Of a DNA stretch of 64,000 bases, positions 25,475 through 34,806 are shown piece by piece. Under the pieces are notes generated by a model. The model was given only the letters and a program-made list of their open reading frames with translations, was not told where the DNA came from and searched no databases. The position numbers and the translations under genes are program-made. Location: assembly GCF_022760965.1 (NCBI RefSeq), contig NZ_JAKVIJ010000006.1, positions 62,001-126,000 of the forward strand, in the 5' to 3' direction. This DNA is from Simplicispira sedimenti (GTDB lineage Bacteria > Pseudomonadota > Gammaproteobacteria > Burkholderiales > Burkholderiaceae_C). Each line of letters opens with the position of its first letter. Positions within the stretch are counted from its first letter, which is position 1.

Positions 25475-27471
25475 TGAAGCAAAGGCATCGCGGTACGCCT
25501 GTCGGTGGTCACTCCAAGGGGCTGTGCATCGCCCTTTGCTTCACCGAGCCTGAAAACATCCACCTCGGCGACCAGCTCCTGCGCCTGCGTCTTGAGGCTG
25601 TCCGCAGCCGAAGCCATTTCTTCCACCAGGGCAGCGTTTTGCTGGGTCACCTGATCCAGCTGGGTCACGGCTTCGCCCACTTGCGAGACTCCCAGGCTTT
25701 GCTCGTGGCTCGCTGCGCTGATCTGGCTCATCAGATCCGTCACGCGCTGGATGGCACTCACCACCTCGTTCATGGTGGCACCGGCCTCGTCCGCCTGTGC
25801 GGTACCTTGCTCCACACGCTCGACGCTGGCCGTGATGAGCTGCTTGATTTCCTTGGCCGCTTCGGCAGAACGTTGCGCCAGGCTGCGCACCTCTCCCGCC
25901 ACCACCGCAAATCCGCGGCCTTGTTCGCCCGCCCTTGCGGCTTCGACCGCTGCATTGAGCGCCAGGATGTTGGTCTGGAAGGCAATGCTATCGATCACCT
26001 GGATGATGTCGGCGATCTTGCGCGAACTCTCGTTGATACCCTTCATGGTTTCCACGACCTGCGCCACCACATCGCCGCCCTTGGTCGCCACCGTACTGGC
26101 GCTGTGGGCGAGGTTGTTCGCCTGGCGCGCGTTGTCTGCGTTCTGCTGAACCGTAGAGTTGAGCTGCTCCATGGATGCAGCCGTTTGTTCCAGGGCGCTG
26201 GCCTGGCTTTCGGTGCGTGCAGCGAGGTCATGGTTGCCCGTGGCAATCTGGGCGCTCGCCGTGGCAACCTGGTGCGAACCAGCGCGCACCTGATACACCA
26301 GCGCCGCCAGGCGCTCCTGCATGTCCGAGAGCGACCGCGTGAGCACACTCACTTCATTGCTCCCCTGGGCCACCTCCACACGTGTGGCCAGGTTTCCAGC
26401 AGCAACGGCCTGCGCCAGAACCACGGCCTGACGCACAGGCTGGGTAATGCTGCGCACGAACATCAGCGCCAGCAAGAACGCCACCCCGATGCCAACCACC
26501 AGCAACGCACACATGCCATACGCCAAACGACTGGCCTGCGCAGCACGCTCCTGGAGCACCCGCGCAAGTTGCCCCACCGCATCGGTATTGAAGGCATACA
26601 AGCCGTCAATGGACTTGGTGAAGGTGTCAAAGTACACCTCCGGCGAGATGCCTGCCTGCTGCGCCTCGATCACTTCTTTCTGCGCCAGCATCAGTGTCGC
26701 TGCAGTCACCTCACGCTGCTGCCTGGCTGGCGCTTCCAAAGCATTGCGCATGGCTGCATCCGAGCCCAAGGCCTTGCCGAGGTTGCGGTTCCAATCGTCA
26801 CTGAATTGCTTGGCCTGTCTGGCAAGGGACTCCAGCGCAGCGCGGCCCTGCGGGGAAATCTCGCCCTGGCTCAGCATACTGGTTCCCCTCGCGCGCATCT
26901 GGCCCATCATTTCGGTCAGCATCATGGCGTCCACGAGGCTGGAACGGGACAGCATGTGGGTGGAGAGGTTCTGATCGAGCGAAAGACCAAACTCATCCAT
27001 CAATGCATCCGAGAATGCGAAATGTCCCGTGATGAACTCCGTGTGCAATCGGGTGCTCTCCAGCGCCGTCAACTGGCGCCCGGCAACACTGGGCTCCAAC
27101 ACCGCCCAGACCTGCCGACGCTGCGCCCACAAAGCCTGCAACGATGCACTGGCCTGGATGGACTTCAACAGGCCATCCACTCGCTCCATGGTTTGCCCCA
27201 GGGAAGCACCCACCCCCGGACGGCGCTGTGCCAGCGCCTCGTTGCCGCTCAGCATGCCGGCCGACAACCCCCGGTGGATCTGACTGAACTGGATCACCCG
27301 GTTCACCTCCACCATCGCCTTGCCACCCTCCAGTTGGCGCTGGGCCAGTGCCACATCGGCAAAGGCACGCTGCAAATACAGGGCGGTGGGCAGAGCCACC
27401 ATCAACAAGGCCAGCAGACCCAGGATCAGGAACTTCTGGGCCAAGCCCAGTCGGTGCAGAAAGGAGGACAT
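25471..27471 (-). CDS. Methyl-accepting chemotaxis protein with NIT-like sensor region
   Basis: 666 residues. TM1 about 12-32; a ~280-residue periplasmic helical domain resembling the NIT (nitrate/nitrite-sensing) type (VIQFSQIHRGLSAGMLSGN and following); TM2 about 318-338; HAMP about 340-392; then the signalling domain with the canonical hairpin tip (QTNILALNAAVEAARAGEQG). The C-terminus (RRTAMPLLQ) lacks the NWETF receptor-docking pentapeptide. The ATG is preceded by AGGAGG. A 40-residue upstream in-frame extension has no such support. The NIT assignment is tentative. Confidence 0.87.
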   Translation of the reverse strand: MSSFLHRLGLAQKFLILGLLALLMVALPTALYLQRAFADVALAQRQLEGGKAMVEVNRVIQFSQIHRGLSAGMLSGNEALAQRRPGVGASLGQTMERVDGLLKSIQASASLQALWAQRRQVWAVLEPSVAGRQLTALESTRLHTEFITGHFAFSDALMDEFGLSLDQNLSTHMLSRSSLVDAMMLTEMMGQMRARGTSMLSQGEISPQGRAALESLARQAKQFSDDWNRNLGKALGSDAAMRNALEAPARQQREVTAATLMLAQKEVIEAQQAGISPEVYFDTFTKSIDGLYAFNTDAVGQLARVLQERAAQASRLAYGMCALLVVGIGVAFLLALMFVRSITQPVRQAVVLAQAVAAGNLATRVEVAQGSNEVSVLTRSLSDMQERLAALVYQVRAGSHQVATASAQIATGNHDLAARTESQASALEQTAASMEQLNSTVQQNADNARQANNLAHSASTVATKGGDVVAQVVETMKGINESSRKIADIIQVIDSIAFQTNILALNAAVEAARAGEQGRGFAVVAGEVRSLAQRSAEAAKEIKQLITASVERVEQGTAQADEAGATMNEVVSAIQRVTDLMSQISAASHEQSLGVSQVGEAVTQLDQVTQQNAALVEEMASAADSLKTQAQELVAEVDVFRLGEAKGDAQPLGVTTDRRTAMPLLQ

Positions 27472-27528
27472 GGTCGGCACTGTAAAGAGATACACAATTT
27501 GAAACAATTCCCCCGCGCTGGTAGCAAG

Positions 27529-27548
27529 ACTACCTAAAAACAGGTAGT
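27529..27548 (-). promoter_or_regulatory. NarL-type 7-2-7 dyad upstream of the chemoreceptor
   Basis: ACTACCT-N6-AGGTAGT, perfect 7-base arms. Read as heptamers it is TACCTAA-AA-ACAGGTA, the 7-2-7 geometry used by NarL-family response regulators, in the 125-base gap before the MCP. The gene immediately upstream encodes a NarL-family regulator. Binding is inferred. Confidence 0.5.
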
Positions 27549-27595
27549 GCACCACCCAAATTTCACTGGATGAAATTCGGTGGAGACTCACGCCA

Positions 27596-28237
27596 CTAGC
27601 TGATGCCGCGCTCGTGGTTGATCACGTAGCGTGTCAGCTCTGCGACACTGTGCAGGTTGAGCTTGCGCATGATGTTGCGGCGGTGCACATCCACGGTGGA
27701 GGATGCAATGTGGAGCACTTCTGCAATCTGGTTGGAGGTACAGCCTTCGGCCACCAGTTTGAGCACCTGCCGTTCACGCACGCCCAAGCGCACAGAACCA
27801 GGCGCACCACCAGACTGGGCCACGGCAGCCCCTGTCACCACGGCGGCTACGTCCGGACACAGGTAACTGCGCCCCTGCAGAACCGCGCGGATGGCTCGCA
27901 ACAACTCCTCACTCGCCTCGGCCTTGGTGACATACGCCATCGCTCCGGCCTGCAGCATGTCCAGCACATACTGCCGATCGGAGTAGGCCGAGAGCGCCAC
28001 CACCTTGACCAGGGGCAGCGCCGTCAATAGGCTGCGTGTGACCTCGGCACCATTCATGCCCGGCATGCTGATATCCATGCAGACGATCTGCGCTCCCGTG
28101 CGGCGGGCTTGTTCCACCACCTCCAGGCCATTGCCCACCTGCCCAGCCACTTCGAGGTCAGACTGCGAATCCAGCAGATGGCACAACGCCTCTCGGAACA
28201 GCTGGTGATCATCGGCCAAGAGAATCCGTGTTTTCAT
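27596..28237 (-). CDS. NarL/FixJ-type response regulator
   Basis: 213 residues starting MKTRILLADDHQLFREAL. The receiver has the acidic pair D9-D10, the phosphoacceptor D55 in VCMDISMPGMNG and the conserved Lys in YVTKAEAS. The C-terminal LuxR-type helix-turn-helix is complete (LGVRERQVLKLVAEGCTSNQIAEVLHIASSTVDVHRRNIMRKL). The start is the ATG at the normal receiver N-terminus; a longer open frame upstream overlaps the kinase and has no such homology. It is the partner of the kinase gene, whose stop lies 28 bases upstream. Confidence 0.93.
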   Translation of the reverse strand: MKTRILLADDHQLFREALCHLLDSQSDLEVAGQVGNGLEVVEQARRTGAQIVCMDISMPGMNGAEVTRSLLTALPLVKVVALSAYSDRQYVLDMLQAGAMAYVTKAEASEELLRAIRAVLQGRSYLCPDVAAVVTGAAVAQSGGAPGSVRLGVRERQVLKLVAEGCTSNQIAEVLHIASSTVDVHRRNIMRKLNLHSVAELTRYVINHERGIS

Positions 28238-28265
28238 GGGTATCGCCTGGGGGTTGGCGCGGGCA

Positions 28266-30386
28266 TCAGATTTCAACACAGATGCGCGTCCCTTGGCCGG
28301 GAGCACTCTCCAGGCTGAACCGCCCACCCGCAAACTCAGTGGTTTCGCGCATGTTGATGAGGCCCAGACCTGCGGTGCGTCGCTCACGCATGACCTGCTC
28401 CACATCAAACCCTACCCCATCGTCAGCGATGCAAATCCGCAGCGGCCGATCCTGCAATTGCAGCTGCACGGTGATGCTCCGGGCATGGGCGTGCTTGGCT
28501 GCATTGGTCAGCGCTTCCTGGACGACACGGAACAGCGCCAATTCCAGGTCCGGAGCCAAGCGCACTTCTGCATGCTCGCACAGCACCTGCACCTGCACAC
28601 CCGTACGGCGAGCAAACGGCTCGGCATAGCTGCGCACCACGGCCAGCAAGCCTCCCCGGTCCAGCACGGGGGGGTGCAACTCGGCACAGATCTCACGCAC
28701 ACTGAGCGTGGTGTCTTCGATGAGTGCGCGCATGTCCTCCAGGCGTTCCTCGTACTCCGGTGCACTGCGCTGCTGCGGCGGTGCCTGGCTCAGCATGTCC
28801 AGGTTGATGCGCAGGGCCGCGAGATTGGGGCTGGTGCGGTCGTGCAGTTCGCGCGAAAAGCGCCTGCGCGCTTCTTCCTGCGACTGCACCAGCCTGCGCG
28901 AGAGCTCTTCGATGTGCAGGGACATGCGCAGGCGTTCCTGCTCCTGGCGCTTGGCATCGGTGATGTTGCGCCCCACGCCCCGATAGCCGACAAACCGCCC
29001 TTGCGCATCCCAGACTGGTGTCCCGCTTACCGCACCCCAATGCACGTGACCGCGAGGATCCTGGTGTGCAACCACAAGGTCCCGAAACGGCATCCGCGCC
29101 TGGAGCACGGCCTGGTGTGCACGCCAGTCCTCCGGGGTCATGTTGAGTGTCGATAGCTCCCAGCCCGTCTTGCCCAGAAACGCCTGTTCGGACATCCCCA
29201 TGTTTTGCTCAATCCCGCCTTCCAGGCGAACAAACCGGTACTGTGCATCCTGCTCCCAGTACCAATCGGCGGAGAGGCTCGCGAGCGTACGAAATCGCTC
29301 TTCGCTCCCAGCCAGATGGGTCAGGAACCGTTCGCGGCTGTCCAGCATCCGATTGAACTCCACCGCCACCGCCTGCAACTCGCGCGGGCCGACCTCCAGC
29401 ATCACGCGGGCCTGGGTCTGCCCTGCAGACACTTTCGCAGCCGCCGAGTGCAGCGCATCGATCGGTCGCACAATGCGCTGACTGATGCGCCAGACCAGCA
29501 ACAGCGCGAGTACCACCAAACCCAGCGCCGACATCGCCCCCCAGCGGAAGGAGCGATCCGCCTCGGCAAACACTTCGGCGGTAGGCACTCCCGCCAGCAC
29601 CCTCCATCCCGCCAGCGGCACATCGGCCACGGCAAAAAGCCGCTCCACGCCATCGGCACTCAGTACTTGGGACGCATCTGCCTGGTCGTCACCGACCATG
29701 GCCCGCAAGGCATCGGGCAAAGGCAGGCCCATCCAAAAGCTTGCATCCTTGGAGCGCAACAACATGCGTCCCTGCGCGTCAGACACCGCCACCAGGGCAT
29801 TGCTGGGTACGGCGGCCAGCAAGCGCTCGCCCAGAACTTCCAAATCGATCGACAGGCTCACGAGTCCCGCCACCTCCCCCTGCACATTGCGCACCGGATG
29901 GAACAAGACCACCACCCATCGACCTGACAAAGGCCCCACCGAGACCCCCCCCACGGTCATGCCCTCGGCGGTGCGCGCCTGAACGTAGCCAGGCACCAGC
30001 GCCAATTGTTCGGGCGTGATCTTGCTGTCCAAAAATGAACAATCGTTGCCTCCCTTCAGGTCTTGCACCACCAAATTGGTGAACCCAGGGTACAGGCGCA
30101 CGAACTCCGCAATCAACGGATCGCATGCACGAGCGTCCAACGCCCGTACTGAAGGACGCAGCCCAATGCGTTGCAACACCGCTTCATAGTCGCGCAGCAC
30201 CAGGTTCAGATTCTGCGCGGTTTGCTGCGCCAGGATGCGCACCTGATCGTTGGCGCGCTCCCTGGCTTCCAGGCGCTCCAGGTAGATCTGGCGAAAAAGC
30301 AGCCCCAGCAACGGCAGCATGGCTGCACCCAGCAGCCACAGGAGCTGTGTCCGTACAGACTGACGATAGAGGCTCCACAACGGCAT
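28266..30386 (-). CDS. dCACHE-HAMP-PAS sensor histidine kinase, HisKA_3 type
   Basis: 706 residues. An N-terminal TM helix (about 15-35), a periplasmic dCACHE-like domain (to about 270) and a second TM helix, then HAMP (VRPIDALHSAAAKVSAG), a PAS domain (near 350-470), a HisKA_3 dimerisation segment with phosphoacceptor H515 (SRELHDRTSPNL) and an HATPase_c with N-box, G1 (DDGVGFD) and G2 (GLGLINM) motifs. This is the NarX-like architecture that pairs with NarL-type regulators, one of which follows. The ATG at 30386 has GGAG nearby. Confidence 0.9.
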   Translation of the reverse strand: MPLWSLYRQSVRTQLLWLLGAAMLPLLGLLFRQIYLERLEARERANDQVRILAQQTAQNLNLVLRDYEAVLQRIGLRPSVRALDARACDPLIAEFVRLYPGFTNLVVQDLKGGNDCSFLDSKITPEQLALVPGYVQARTAEGMTVGGVSVGPLSGRWVVVLFHPVRNVQGEVAGLVSLSIDLEVLGERLLAAVPSNALVAVSDAQGRMLLRSKDASFWMGLPLPDALRAMVGDDQADASQVLSADGVERLFAVADVPLAGWRVLAGVPTAEVFAEADRSFRWGAMSALGLVVLALLLVWRISQRIVRPIDALHSAAAKVSAGQTQARVMLEVGPRELQAVAVEFNRMLDSRERFLTHLAGSEERFRTLASLSADWYWEQDAQYRFVRLEGGIEQNMGMSEQAFLGKTGWELSTLNMTPEDWRAHQAVLQARMPFRDLVVAHQDPRGHVHWGAVSGTPVWDAQGRFVGYRGVGRNITDAKRQEQERLRMSLHIEELSRRLVQSQEEARRRFSRELHDRTSPNLAALRINLDMLSQAPPQQRSAPEYEERLEDMRALIEDTTLSVREICAELHPPVLDRGGLLAVVRSYAEPFARRTGVQVQVLCEHAEVRLAPDLELALFRVVQEALTNAAKHAHARSITVQLQLQDRPLRICIADDGVGFDVEQVMRERRTAGLGLINMRETTEFAGGRFSLESAPGQGTRICVEI

Positions 30387-30488
30387 GCACACTCCATGGA
30401 TGCGGCGCGATGGCAGGACCATCGGCAAACCCCTTGCCGATGCGTTGCAATGCCCACTGCCGCCCTGAGCGCCGCAGTGTATGTCGTG

Positions 30489-30836
30489 TCAGCGCGCAGC
30501 GCCGCTGGAGTGCGCCACAAACGCAGCCAGCGCGCGCATGTCCTGCTCGGTGAGTTGCCCTTCAAACGAAGGCATCACACCCAAGCCTTCGCGCACGGCG
30601 CGCAGCACGCGGTCAGCGTCGGGCTGCAGCTCATCCAGGTTCGGCCCCACCTGACCGCTGGAAGCGGCTGCCTTGAGGGTGTGGCACAAGGCGCAGGCGG
30701 GCTGGACGGTGGAAAACAACGCCTTGCCGCGCGCCAGCACCTGCGGATCGGCGGCGTTTGCAGGGCCCGCAAGCCCCAGCAGCAAAGTCCCCAGCACGCC
30801 AGCGCCGCGAACCCACCCGAGCACAGGAGCCCTCAT
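30489..30836 (-). CDS. sorB: Sulfite:cytochrome c oxidoreductase, cytochrome subunit SorB
   Basis: 115 residues with a signal peptide (LGTLLLGLAGPANA, cleavage about residue 28) and one class-I c-type haem motif CALCH, with a distal Met ligand in GVMPSFEGQL. The start is set by the ATGA overlap with sorA; an in-frame start 11 codons upstream is possible. It accepts electrons from the molybdenum subunit during periplasmic sulfite oxidation. The pairing with SorA is the well-known SorAB order. Confidence 0.9.
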   Translation of the reverse strand: MRAPVLGWVRGAGVLGTLLLGLAGPANAADPQVLARGKALFSTVQPACALCHTLKAAASSGQVGPNLDELQPDADRVLRAVREGLGVMPSFEGQLTEQDMRALAAFVAHSSGAAR

Positions 30837-32047
30837 GCCACAGTGACGGTGACGGCGTGGTCCAACCAACTATTGTTGTTGTAACCAGAATTGTTTTCTA
30901 CACGCTCTCTGGGCTGCGCATTTCCTGCTGCATCGGTGGCACGGCTCACAAGCACATGTGTTCCTGCAGAAAGCTGTACTGGCAAAACGAACTGGCGCCA
31001 GGCAAAACGCCCCAGGTTCGGCCCGACCAGTTGTGCCTGATGCCAGCTCATGCCGCCATCGATGGACACCTCCACGCCACGCACTTCTCGGGTTCCCGCA
31101 AAGGCCACTCCATGGATCTGTGTCCATCCCGCACGCAAGGCGCCCTCCTCGGACAAGGGGCCATTGATCCAGGATTTCACCACCATTTCCCACACGGAGG
31201 GCAGACCAGGATTGCCCTTGCCCCCCGGCGGAACCATGCGGTAACGGTTGGCCATGATGCCCGCGCGGGACTGCTCGCGGGTCAGGGCCACCCGCTTGAC
31301 GTATTTGACGTTGTTGACGCCCTGGTACCCCGGCACGATGAGGCGCAGGGGGCCCCCATGCGCCAGGGGCAAAGGCTCGCCGTTCATCTCCCAGGCCAGC
31401 AGCGCATCGTCCAGGGCCTTGATGGGGACCGAGCGCTCCACCATGACCGTCAACGGATCCACGCCCTCGGGCAACTTCTCGCCACCGGTGCCGGTGAGGT
31501 AGGCCATGCCTTCTTCCGCACCGCCCAGCACATGGATCACCGTGCGCAGTGGCACGCCACTCCACAGCACGCAACCAGCGGCGCCCACTTGCCAGGGCGT
31601 GCCGCTGGGCTTGCTCGGGAAGAAGCCCCGACCGTTGCCCGAACATTGCAGCACGGTGGCCACGGTTTCGACGCCCAGGGTCTTGAGATCGGCCAAGGTC
31701 AGGGAGCGGGGACCCTTGACGCCTTCAAACGCCACCGTCCAGGCATCACGATGCTCCAGGATGGAGGCATCGGGAGCCGGCAGGTTGTTGCGCACAAACA
31801 AGCGATTGGTCGGCGTGACGACACTGGTGCCAAACGCCGCACGCCGCGTTTCCAGCGTATTACTGCTGTGCACGATCATGGCCTTGGGGTCTTTCCAGGC
31901 AGCCACGGCAGGCAGCGGCTTGGCACCCGCAGCGGCGCTCGATTGGGCATGGGCCTGCGTTCCCAAGCCCCCCAAGCCCAGAGCACCCAGGCCCGCCGCA
32001 CTGGCGGCAAGCATCTGGCGACGTTGCAATGTGTTTGCTGGTTTCAC
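30833..32047 (-). CDS. sorA: Sulfite dehydrogenase, molybdenum subunit SorA
   Basis: 404 residues. A Tat-type signal (QRRQMLAASAAGLGALGLGG) directs export of the folded enzyme. The molybdopterin-binding domain carries the Mo-ligand cysteine (VLQCSGNGR, C135) followed by a C-terminal dimerisation domain (GTREVRGVEVSIDGGMSW). It oxidises sulfite to sulfate in the periplasm and passes electrons to SorB. The gene order sorA-sorB with overlap fits a two-gene operon divergent from the PhnD-rhodanese gene. Confidence 0.93.
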   Translation of the reverse strand: MKPANTLQRRQMLAASAAGLGALGLGGLGTQAHAQSSAAAGAKPLPAVAAWKDPKAMIVHSSNTLETRRAAFGTSVVTPTNRLFVRNNLPAPDASILEHRDAWTVAFEGVKGPRSLTLADLKTLGVETVATVLQCSGNGRGFFPSKPSGTPWQVGAAGCVLWSGVPLRTVIHVLGGAEEGMAYLTGTGGEKLPEGVDPLTVMVERSVPIKALDDALLAWEMNGEPLPLAHGGPLRLIVPGYQGVNNVKYVKRVALTREQSRAGIMANRYRMVPPGGKGNPGLPSVWEMVVKSWINGPLSEEGALRAGWTQIHGVAFAGTREVRGVEVSIDGGMSWHQAQLVGPNLGRFAWRQFVLPVQLSAGTHVLVSRATDAAGNAQPRERVENNSGYNNNSWLDHAVTVTVA

Positions 32048-32189
32048 GGTGTCTCCACTCCATCAAGAATGTTGGTCACGCCCGGTGCCGTGCACGGGCA
32101 AACGCCGAACACCCCCCGCACCAGACGAACCAAGCCATTCTCACGGCACACCCCCGTGTTGCGAGGCTTTCTCATTGTCAGCAAATGTA

Positions 32190-32218
32190 AAACATTCGTA
32201 TTTATTGGAAACATTCGT
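32190..32218. promoter_or_regulatory. Direct repeat in the sorAB / PhnD-rhodanese intergenic region
   Basis: AAACATTCGT occurs at 32190-32199 and 32209-32218, a 19-base period, in the ~225-base divergent intergenic region. It may be a regulator or ECF-type site; a plausible -10 CATATT lies at 32241-32246. Function is not proven. Confidence 0.4.
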
Positions 32219-32272
32219 TCCTGCACATGCCAGGCTGATGCATATTAGACGCTGCCAAACGCCGCCCTCACC

Positions 32273-33460
32273 ATGACCCTGCGAGATGCCATGACTACAG
32301 CGCCCACACCCTTTTCTTTGTTGCGCACTGGCTTGGTAGCACTGGGCTTGGGGTGCGCCTGCGCCACCAGTCTGGCGGATATCACCGCCATCGTCGCGGT
32401 GGAGCCGACGGCCAAAAAGGCAGCGCACACCATCTTGCGCAGCCAGATGGAAGCCGGCCTGGGCAAAGCGGCGGGGCAAACCGCATCGGTCACCGTCAGC
32501 GAAGACCTTGCCGACGTGATGCGGGCCACGCGCAGTGCCGGTTACGACATCTTCATTGGCCCAGCACAGGTAGCGGCGTCCGCCCTGGACCGGGGTTACG
32601 AACTGGTGGGCGCCAACCACAAGTCGCAAAAATACGTGCTGGTCGCAGCGCCCACCACCGCTGCCGTGGGCGCATTGAAAGGGGGGCGGTTGTACCTGCC
32701 CCAGCAGGATTCGATTTACACCTACATGGCCCGCGGCATGCTCAACGAGGCCGGCCTGTCTTTCAAGGACCTGAAACAGGTGCAGTACGAGAAGTACCCG
32801 CAAGCAGGCCTCACGGCGCTGTTGCTGGGCTCCACCGACGCCACCGTGGTGCGCGAGGACGACTGGGCCGAATGGTCTGCCGCACAACCCAAGGCCGCCA
32901 AGCTGCTGGCATCCAGCCAGCCCGTGCCGGGCGGATTCACGGTGGTGGTGAAGAAAGACCTCCCGCCCGAGTTGCGCAGCCGCGTGGCACAGTGGTTCGC
33001 CACCGCCAGCGAACCCTCTGGCCTGGCCCTTGCCACTCTGAAGCCGGAGACTGCGCAATACAAGCGTGTGGCCGAACTGGGCCTGTTCACCCCGGTAGCC
33101 CTGCCCGGCGTGCAACGCGTGAATGCCAAGGAGGCGCAGCAGCTCCAGGGCCAGGGCGCATTGCTGGTGGATACGCGCACCGAGAAGGAATTCCGAACCA
33201 AGCGCATGAAAGGCGCGGTGTGGGCGCCCTACGTCGAAAAGAGCCTCAAGGACGTGGCCTTCGACCCTGCCACCGACGACTTCAGCGCCTTGGACAAGCT
33301 GCCTGCCAAGCCCATGGTGTTTGCCTGCAATGGAGCCGAATGCTGGAAGTCCTACAAAGCCGCCAAGCTGGCCGCCGCCAAAGGCCACAAGAATGTGTAC
33401 TGGTTGCGCGGCGGCCTGCCGGAATGGGCGGCCGAGGGCCTGCCCACCGAGAAGGACTGA
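32273..33460 (+). CDS. PhnD-like periplasmic binding protein fused to a rhodanese domain
   Basis: 395 residues. A signal peptide (LRTGLVALGLGCACATSLA), then a PhnD/SsuA-like periplasmic-binding domain (residues ~35-270: DITAIVAVEPTAKKAAHTI ... AGYDIFIGPAQVAASALD). The C-terminal ~120 residues are a rhodanese domain (QGALLVDTRTEKEF ... VFACNGAECWKSYKAAK) with the active-site cysteine in CNGAECWKS. Two ATGs are possible: 32273 (chosen) and 32291, which gives a tighter signal peptide. It is divergent from sorAB, so a role in periplasmic sulfur handling is likely; the ligand is unknown. Confidence 0.83.
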   Translation: MTLRDAMTTAPTPFSLLRTGLVALGLGCACATSLADITAIVAVEPTAKKAAHTILRSQMEAGLGKAAGQTASVTVSEDLADVMRATRSAGYDIFIGPAQVAASALDRGYELVGANHKSQKYVLVAAPTTAAVGALKGGRLYLPQQDSIYTYMARGMLNEAGLSFKDLKQVQYEKYPQAGLTALLLGSTDATVVREDDWAEWSAAQPKAAKLLASSQPVPGGFTVVVKKDLPPELRSRVAQWFATASEPSGLALATLKPETAQYKRVAELGLFTPVALPGVQRVNAKEAQQLQGQGALLVDTRTEKEFRTKRMKGAVWAPYVEKSLKDVAFDPATDDFSALDKLPAKPMVFACNGAECWKSYKAAKLAAAKGHKNVYWLRGGLPEWAAEGLPTEKD

Positions 33461-33470
33461 TCCCGGCGCT

Positions 33471-34763
33471 TCAATCGGGCGTGGTGCAGAAAACCGTCAG
33501 CACGCCGGTGTAACCGTACAGCTGATTGCGCGCAATTTCGCCGGCAGCGAAAAAACCGACCAAGGGCACATCACCCAAGGCGTGGCGCACGATCTGCAGC
33601 TCGGCACCCGGCGCGCCAAAATGCGGCCCGCCCCGGCCCGAGCAGCTCACGTAAATGGCCCCCGCCACCTCTCGCTGGCGACCGGACGCCAGCGCTGGCG
33701 CTGCACCCGGCACTGGCCGCGAAATCTGCACGCCAACCGCCGAAGGCTCGGTTTCCTCAGGGGTCAACTCCTCGCGGATCTCGGTGCAAATGCGCACCAG
33801 GTCGGCCCGCGCAGCCCCGGCATTGCGCTGGCAAAAGGCCAGTAGCATGCCCGGCTCCACCGTATCGGCCAAGGCCACACCCTGGCGCGCTCCATCCAGC
33901 CCGAGGATGTGCCGCACCCGCGTGTCGTTCCCGAAATGCCCGGTGCGCCCAAAAGCCACCGCGCTGTCGGCGTTGGTCAAACCGGCCAGGGTGGACCGGA
34001 TGCGGCGCACTGCTTCCTGTGGATCGTCCTGCAGGGAAACATCCAGCGTTTGCAGCAGCTCGCCCAGGGCCGGCTTGCCGTCCAGTTCCAGCACCACGTT
34101 GCCATCGGCGGCGGTGATGCGCTGCGTGGGCCCCACGGGCTGACACCCCTGGGTGACACGCGAAACCAGTTCCACCCCCGCGCCAAAAGCCACGCCCGAG
34201 AGGCCGCCGCTGAAGACACCACCCGCCGCGCCATGTCCGGCCAGGTTGCCGTTGCCCGCCACGGCAAACTGCACGCCCGCGCCACGGCTGGCACACACGC
34301 CTCCAAACAGGTAGCCCGTGCGGGTGCGCTGCGCCATTTCATCGATCAGCCCCGGAAGGTCAGGGGTGTGCCCATCGGCATGGACCAGCGCCGTGTGCGC
34401 AGCAAACGCACCGCTGCCGCCGCGCGGAAGCGGCGCCACGCCGGAAAACACGCGGTACTGGTCTGGCGGAAGGTCCAGCAGCATCACGGACAGGGCGGGC
34501 TCGTCCAGGTACTCGGCCCCGGCGGCACACACCCCCACGCCCACGGTGCCACTCCAGTCAGTGACCTCGGGCAGCTCGGCGGAGAGCACATCCAGCAGCG
34601 CCGCCGCCTCGGCCGCGTAGTGGTCGGTGATATAGAGCAGGCCCAGGGTGGGCGCGGCGGCGTACCCCGGCAAAGCCATCTGCGCGCGCAGTTGCGCCAG
34701 CACCAGGGCCACGGCCATGCGCCACTGCGGATGGGTGGCATGGGCGGTGGGAAATCGCTTCAT
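33471..34763 (-). CDS. FIST-family sensory protein
   Basis: 430 residues, N-terminal FIST_N (MALPGYAAAPTLGLLYIT; TVGVGVCAAGAEY; GYLFGGVCASRG) and C-terminal FIST_C (NADSAVAFGRTGHFGNDTRV ... IYVSCSGRGGPHFG ... LVGFFAAGEIA). FIST domains are predicted small-ligand sensors, often for amino acids, in signal-transduction proteins; here no output domain follows. The start ATG lies at the beginning of homology; a longer in-frame stretch upstream overlaps the PhaM-like gene. Its 3' end converges on the PhnD-rhodanese gene. Confidence 0.85.
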   Translation of the reverse strand: MKRFPTAHATHPQWRMAVALVLAQLRAQMALPGYAAAPTLGLLYITDHYAAEAAALLDVLSAELPEVTDWSGTVGVGVCAAGAEYLDEPALSVMLLDLPPDQYRVFSGVAPLPRGGSGAFAAHTALVHADGHTPDLPGLIDEMAQRTRTGYLFGGVCASRGAGVQFAVAGNGNLAGHGAAGGVFSGGLSGVAFGAGVELVSRVTQGCQPVGPTQRITAADGNVVLELDGKPALGELLQTLDVSLQDDPQEAVRRIRSTLAGLTNADSAVAFGRTGHFGNDTRVRHILGLDGARQGVALADTVEPGMLLAFCQRNAGAARADLVRICTEIREELTPEETEPSAVGVQISRPVPGAAPALASGRQREVAGAIYVSCSGRGGPHFGAPGAELQIVRHALGDVPLVGFFAAGEIARNQLYGYTGVLTVFCTTPD

Positions 34764-34806
34764 GGACCGTCCTGCGGCGCGGGGCGCTGTGTGCTCGGCA
34801 GCACCC

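Noticed and set aside
25474..27537. A 687-codon + strand frame opposite the chemoreceptor
   Set aside because: The minus-strand frame has clear TM, HAMP and MCP signalling motifs; the + strand frame is a shadow with no recognisable domain.
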